Part shown: in pieces, positions 7,201 to 10,801 of the stretch
Position numbering within the stretch: the first letter of the stretch is position 1
Layout: every line of letters starts with the position of its first letter
NCBI GenBank assembly: GCA_023230285.1
Contig: JALNXP010000061.1
Span: 1-10,801 of the forward strand
DNA from: Bacteroidales bacterium
GTDB taxonomy: Bacteria > Bacteroidota > Bacteroidia > Bacteroidales > BM520
DNA: 10,801 nt
Direction of reading: 5' to 3'
Program-made: the position numbers and the translations under genes
Notes under the pieces: model-generated
The model's input: only the letters and a program-made list of their open reading frames with translations
What the model was told of the DNA's origin: nothing
The model's database searches: none

Positions 7201-8313
7201 TTACGATATTTTTTTGTACGAAAATACGGCTATAAAAAACATCATAATACTGTAAGCCGTCAAGCATATTGTGTCCGGTATTATATTATAGAAAGAACTA
7301 CCTTTCAATAGTATCATACGGATAACCTTCATCAAATACGCAAAAGGATTAAGATAGTTCACATATTTTACCCAAGACGGCATTGTCTCTATAGGAGTAA
7401 AAATTCCTGATAATATGATAAAAGTAAGGAAAAAGAAAAATGTAAAAAACATAACCTGCTGCTGACTATGCGAGATAGAAGCCAAAAACAGCCCTAAACT
7501 CAACACACATATCAAATATATTGAAGTGTACAGCAGTAATGTCCAAAAACTGCCTAAGAAAGGCATATTAAAGAAAAACTTTCCTATGAACAAGCCTATT
7601 ACAAATTCCACTATTCCTATAATCCAGAACGGGATTAACTTACCTGCAATGAACTGATATTTTTTGATAGCGGTAACATTAATCTGAGTTATATTTCCAA
7701 GTTCTTTCTCTTTGACAAAGTTGAGAGCCGCGATAAACAAGCCGACCAAACTAACCAGAATAACCAGCAAACCGGGGAACATAAATATTTTGTAATCCAA
7801 CAAATCATTATACCAATAAGAATATGTACAATTAATTTTTCCCATGTTTTCAGCTTCCGGATAACGCTGTATTACAATATCTTCATTAAAATCTCCTATA
7901 ATATAACGAGAATAGTTATTGACTAAAAAAGCTGTTGTTCCATTTACAGCATCTATCAGCAGTTGTAACTTTGGGCTATTACTCTCTTCCAAGTCCTGCT
8001 CAAAATGTTTAGGTATAACTACCACCAAATGTACCTCTCCGCGAGTCAGCAAAGTTTGAGCTTCGTCTATCGAATTTTCATAATCTATTAAAGAATAAAA
8101 AGGAGATGCCGACATTAAATTAACCAATTTGGAAGATGTTTGTGTTTTATCATAATCTACAACTGCGAAATTGACATTTCCCATTTCTAAATTAGCAGCA
8201 TAAATAAGGATAACCAATTGTGCAAAAGGAGCTATAATCATCAAACTCAACAAAGCTTTATCTCTGAATATCTGTATAAATTCTTTTTGTATTATGTAAA
8301 AAATTGTCCTCAT
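7201..8313 (-). CDS. ABC-2 type permease, YbhR-like
   Basis: A 370-residue inner-membrane subunit of an ABC exporter. The layout is typical of ABC2_membrane_3: a cytoplasmic start with QKEFIQIFRDK (9-19), helix 1 (about 21-40), a periplasmic domain of about 130 residues (42-170), then five helices (about 176-199, 223-245, 254-280, 286-306 and 344-365). The coupling segment KEKELGNITQINVTAIKKYQ (201-220) and LSGIFTPIETMPSW (301-314) match the family. E. coli YbhR has 368 residues. It starts 3 bases after the stop of the other permease and is the last gene of the operon. The two permeases differ clearly in sequence, so a heterodimer is expected. The exported substrate cannot be predicted; related E. 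coli genes have been linked to drug and cation efflux. Confidence 0.92.
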   Translation of the reverse strand: MRTIFYIIQKEFIQIFRDKALLSLMIIAPFAQLVILIYAANLEMGNVNFAVVDYDKTQTSSKLVNLMSASPFYSLIDYENSIDEAQTLLTRGEVHLVVVIPKHFEQDLEESNSPKLQLLIDAVNGTTAFLVNNYSRYIIGDFNEDIVIQRYPEAENMGKINCTYSYWYNDLLDYKIFMFPGLLVILVSLVGLFIAALNFVKEKELGNITQINVTAIKKYQFIAGKLIPFWIIGIVEFVIGLFIGKFFFNMPFLGSFWTLLLYTSIYLICVLSLGLFLASISHSQQQVMFFTFFFFLTFIILSGIFTPIETMPSWVKYVNYLNPFAYLMKVIRMILLKGSSFYNIIPDTICLTAYSIMMFFIAVFSYKKIS

Positions 8314-8316
8314 ATT

Positions 8317-9480
8317 TTAATCCAATCTATCTTTAATACTTTTGATATTCACAAACACCAAGACTATTATCATCACCAATAAGATCGAAAAATCTTTAAT
8401 AACGTCCATCAATCCACCACCTTTAAGCATTATAGTTTTTATAGCATCTAAATAATATTTAGCCGGCAAAATATCCGCAATAATTTGAAGAAACATCGGC
8501 ATATTTTCGAGAGGGAATATAAATCCGGACAGCAACAAAGTAGGCAGCATAAGTACAACCAACGACAGTGTCATGGCTATTTCCATTGTTTTAGTAAAAT
8601 TAGACACCCATAATCCTAATAACAAAGCGATTATAACAAAACACAATGTAAGGATGACGACATCGAACACGCTGCCTCGGAAAGGCACGCCAAACAAGAA
8701 ATATCCTAATAAAAATATAATGGCAGAGCAAATTACAGAAAGGAATACATAAGGCACTAATTTGCCCAATATAAGTTGAGAAGATTTTAGCGGTGTCACC
8801 AAAAGAACTTCCATGGAGCCGAATTCTTTTTCGCGGGTGATAGACACCGAGGTCATAATTGCGCATATCAGCATAAGAATAAAAGCTATGGTTCCGGGTA
8901 CATACATATACGCTCCCTTCAGTTCGTTATTGAACATCATTCTCGGCTCAACAACAATCTCCATAGATTCTCGCCCTTCGAAAAACATAGAGCGTTGAAA
9001 ATCTTCGACTATAGCTTGAATATAACCTATTAATATAGTTGCGGTATTAGGGTCAGAAGCATCAGCAATGATTTGCATGTTTGCGATGCCTTCTCGTTCT
9101 ATCTTTTCGGCGAAATCTTCTTGAAACACAATAACCATCAGCACTTTACCGTCTTTAAACGCCGCATCTATATCTCCACTGTAAGCATTAGACATAAAAG
9201 AATTATTTTTATCTGCCACAGTTTTATTATCATTAGCAAGTTTGAAACAATTTTCTTCTATAAAATAGCCGGAGGCTAAAATGTCGTTCTTAAGTTGCTG
9301 AGTAACATTATCATTAGAATAATCGAGAAAGGCAATTTTAGCATTTTTGATTTCATTTGAGACTATATATCCAAAGATAATGACAAGAACTACCGGTAAG
9401 CCGATTAATATTGTCAGTGTTCGCACATCTCTGAAAATGTGTAAAAACTCTTTTTTTACGAAGGCAAAAAATCTTTTCAT
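8317..9480 (-). CDS. ABC-2 type permease, YbhS-like
   Basis: A 387-residue inner-membrane subunit, partner of the downstream permease. It begins with KKEFLHIFRDVRTL (9-22), followed by helix 1 (about 21-40), a large periplasmic domain (about 42-188) and five helices (about 192-214, 241-263, 271-293, 301-323 and 362-380). The segment REKEFGSMEVLLVTPLKSSQ (216-235) is the family's coupling region, and LLSGFIFPLENMP (316-328) is the conserved element before the last loop. Its length is close to E. coli YbhS (377). The ATG at 9480 overlaps the stop of the upstream ATPase gene by 4 bases (TCA/CAT on the plus strand, 9477-9480), indicating translational coupling. Substrate unknown. The subfamily name rests on gene order and on the features of the adjoining ATPases. 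Confidence 0.93.
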   Translation of the reverse strand: MKRFFAFVKKEFLHIFRDVRTLTILIGLPVVLVIIFGYIVSNEIKNAKIAFLDYSNDNVTQQLKNDILASGYFIEENCFKLANDNKTVADKNNSFMSNAYSGDIDAAFKDGKVLMVIVFQEDFAEKIEREGIANMQIIADASDPNTATILIGYIQAIVEDFQRSMFFEGRESMEIVVEPRMMFNNELKGAYMYVPGTIAFILMLICAIMTSVSITREKEFGSMEVLLVTPLKSSQLILGKLVPYVFLSVICSAIIFLLGYFLFGVPFRGSVFDVVILTLCFVIIALLLGLWVSNFTKTMEIAMTLSLVVLMLPTLLLSGFIFPLENMPMFLQIIADILPAKYYLDAIKTIMLKGGGLMDVIKDFSILLVMIIVLVFVNIKSIKDRLD

Positions 9481-10214
9481 GAGTGTTTACGATTTACAAT
9501 TTTCAGAAATACCTCGTCCATATTACTTGCATTATATATAGTTTTCAGTTCTTTCGGCGAATTTTCGACTATAATTTTGCCATCATTCATAATGCAAAGT
9601 CGGTTACAATATTCGGCTTCGTCCATATAATGTGTTGTCACAAAGACAGTTACGCCATTATTAGCAGCTTGATATATAAGTTCCCAGAAGCGTCGGCGGG
9701 TCAGCGGGTCAACGCCGCCGGTAGGTTCATCAAGAAAAACTATTTCAGGGCTGTGCATGTTAGCTATCGTAAAAGCCAACTTTTGTTTCCACCCTACCGG
9801 CAAACTGCCAACAATAGTATCCATCAAAGACATCATGTCCAAACTTTCGAGCAAACGTACCGTAGCTTCTTTGATTTGCGCCCGAGACATTCTATATATT
9901 CCGCCGAAAAACCGGAAATTCTCCTTCACAGTAAGGTCATCATAAAGAGAAAACTTCTGGCTCATATAGCCTATTTTCAACTTGATTTTTTCCCTGTATT
10001 TGTTAAAATCCAAATGTGCTATAGTAACTTCTCCCGATGTAGGCAAAGATATGCCGCACAATATTTTCATGGCAGTAGTTTTCCCTGCGCCATTAGCACC
10101 GAGAAACCCGTATATTTCACCTTTATATACCTTAAACGAAAGATTGTCGTTAGCCACAAAGTTTCCAAACTTTTTATACAGATTTTTCACTTCTATAACT
10201 ACTTCTCTTTCCAT
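9477..10214 (-). CDS. ABC exporter ATPase, equivalent to the C-terminal half of YbhF
   Basis: A 245-residue cytoplasmic ATPase. Motifs in order: Walker A GANGAGKT (39-46), Q-loop Gln86 in MSQKFSLYDDLTV, signature LPVGWKQK (138-145) in place of LSGGQ-type, Walker B IVFLDEP (158-164), D-loop GGVDP (166-170), switch His195 in TTHYMDEAEYC. The signature lacks the usual Ser-Gly-Gly core, while Walker A, Walker B and the His are intact. From memory, the second ATPase domain of E. coli YbhF has a similar LPxG-W/F-KQ signature and a GVDPLTRREFW segment, which supports the assignment. It lies 10 bases after the other ATPase gene and overlaps the first permease by 4 bases, so it works in the same complex. 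The start at 10214 gives a normal N terminus (VIEVKNLYKKFG). Confidence 0.95.
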   Translation of the reverse strand: MEREVVIEVKNLYKKFGNFVANDNLSFKVYKGEIYGFLGANGAGKTTAMKILCGISLPTSGEVTIAHLDFNKYREKIKLKIGYMSQKFSLYDDLTVKENFRFFGGIYRMSRAQIKEATVRLLESLDMMSLMDTIVGSLPVGWKQKLAFTIANMHSPEIVFLDEPTGGVDPLTRRRFWELIYQAANNGVTVFVTTHYMDEAEYCNRLCIMNDGKIIVENSPKELKTIYNASNMDEVFLKIVNRKHS

Positions 10215-10224
10215 GTCAGTAACT

Positions 10225-10801
10225 TTATTTATTGGCTTTATAATTAAGATGTATATAACAATCTTCTATATTAGGGGCGACTTTTTCAACCGACAGCACA
10301 TTTATTTTCGATGATATAAGATAAGACGAAATCACATTTTCCGAAACTGCATTTGAAGCAGGTGTAAGGTGAATAGAATCTCCGAAGAGATACACAAGGT
10401 AAGTTTTCTCCCATTCTTTCAGATGCTGCAAAGTTTCACTTACATTATCGACTTGTATTGCGAAGACATTTTTTTCAAAATGAGAAATGATATTTTGTGG
10501 AGATTCTTCGCCCATAATTGTTCCATTTTGCATAAGAGCTATTCTGTCGCAGCGGCTTGCCTCGTCCATATATGGTGTTGAAGCTATTATTGTCATGCCA
10601 TCGTGACGCAATTTATCTATCATATCCCAGAACTCTTTTCGTGACACAGCATCTACACCGGTAGTCGGTTCATCGAGAAAAAGCAGGTCCGGCTTATGAA
10701 TAAGAGCGCAGCACAATGCCAACTTTTGTTTCATTCCGCCCGACAGTTGTCCGGCGCGTCTATTCTTGAACGGTGCAAGTTGCTCATAAATATCCTTTAT
10801 C
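10225..10801 (-). CDS. ABC exporter ATPase, C-terminal part (cut by window edge), equivalent to the N-terminal half of YbhF
   Basis: The last 191 residues of an ABC ATPase; the reading frame is open to base 10801, so the ATG at 10734 is internal and not the start. In visible numbering: a canonical signature LSGGMKQKL (19-27), Walker B LLFLDEP (39-45), D-loop TGVDA (47-51), then STPYMDEASRC (74-84), where Pro76 stands in place of the switch histidine. Residues from about 110 form a C-terminal accessory domain of the kind seen in ABC-2 ATPases (DUF4162-like). Walker A is outside the window. It is the upstream gene of the visible operon, 10 bases from the second ATPase, with which it probably forms the ATPase heterodimer. 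An HlyD-type adaptor (YbhG-like) and an outer-membrane channel would be expected further upstream, beyond the window. Confidence 0.93.
   Translation of the reverse strand, partial: IKDIYEQLAPFKNRRAGQLSGGMKQKLALCCALIHKPDLLFLDEPTTGVDAVSRKEFWDMIDKLRHDGMTIIASTPYMDEASRCDRIALMQNGTIMGEESPQNIISHFEKNVFAIQVDNVSETLQHLKEWEKTYLVYLFGDSIHLTPASNAVSENVISSYLISSKINVLSVEKVAPNIEDCYIHLNYKANK

Noticed and set aside
9483..10247. Open plus-strand frame of 254 codons opposite the downstream ABC ATPase
   Set aside because: It lies entirely antisense to a strongly conserved ATPase with all motifs in order. Its translation has no recognisable family and is full of residues typical of reverse-complement frames. No promoter box was seen before it.
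10732..10734. ATG as the start of the right-most ABC ATPase
   Set aside because: The frame stays open to the window edge, and the preceding codons encode the QLSGG of the signature motif, so this Met is internal.
1..10801. CRISPR arrays, insertion sequences, tRNA or rRNA genes, riboswitches
   Set aside because: No regularly spaced repeats, transposase motifs, terminal inverted repeats or RNA-gene-like segments were seen. Nearly all sequence is occupied by conserved protein genes, and the longest gap is about 135 bases.

Overview
The window reads as an ordinary chromosomal stretch of an AT-rich member of the Bacteroidota, probably order Bacteroidales. Four intergenic boxes match the Bacteroidota -7 promoter element (TAnnTTTG). 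Start codons are preceded by A/T-rich sequence with no Shine-Dalgarno motif, as is usual in that phylum. The gene content fits too: a long MutS2 with a C-terminal Smr domain, a DUF151-UVR protein, and a nucleoside permease with an N-terminal extension. I see no insertion sequence, CRISPR array, tRNA, rRNA or phage gene.

Layout, left to right. (1) 1-532, minus: the N-terminal part of a PhoH-family ATPase, cut by the window edge. (2) 533-614: two promoter boxes that point at each other. (3) 615-1406, plus: a DUF62 (SAM hydroxide adenosyltransferase-like) protein that appears to lack the usual catalytic motif positions. (4) 1411-4002, minus: MutS2, convergent with DUF62 and only 4 bases from it. 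(5) 4003-4137: a divergent promoter region. (6) 4138-7134, plus: an apparent operon of a bifunctional-nuclease-family protein (DUF151 + UVR), a CNT/NupC nucleoside permease joined to it by an ATGA overlap, and thymidylate synthase 19 bases later. (7) 7135-7200: a short convergent gap with two small hairpins. (8) 7201-10801, minus: a tightly packed ABC exporter operon, read from right to left. It has two ATPase genes (the first cut by the window edge) and two ABC-2 permeases, and corresponds to the E. coli YbhF-YbhS-YbhR arrangement with YbhF split in two.

How the genes relate. The permease and ThyA both feed pyrimidine and dTMP supply, one by nucleoside uptake and one by dUMP methylation. The four ABC genes should build one heteromeric exporter. 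Its two ATPases are complementary in their defects: one has a canonical signature but no switch histidine, the other has the histidine but a degenerate signature, which predicts one active and one degenerate ATP site.

I found no convincing undescribed multi-gene system. The points most worth a second look are the asymmetric ABC pair, the altered DUF62 active site and the face-to-face promoters at 560-586.
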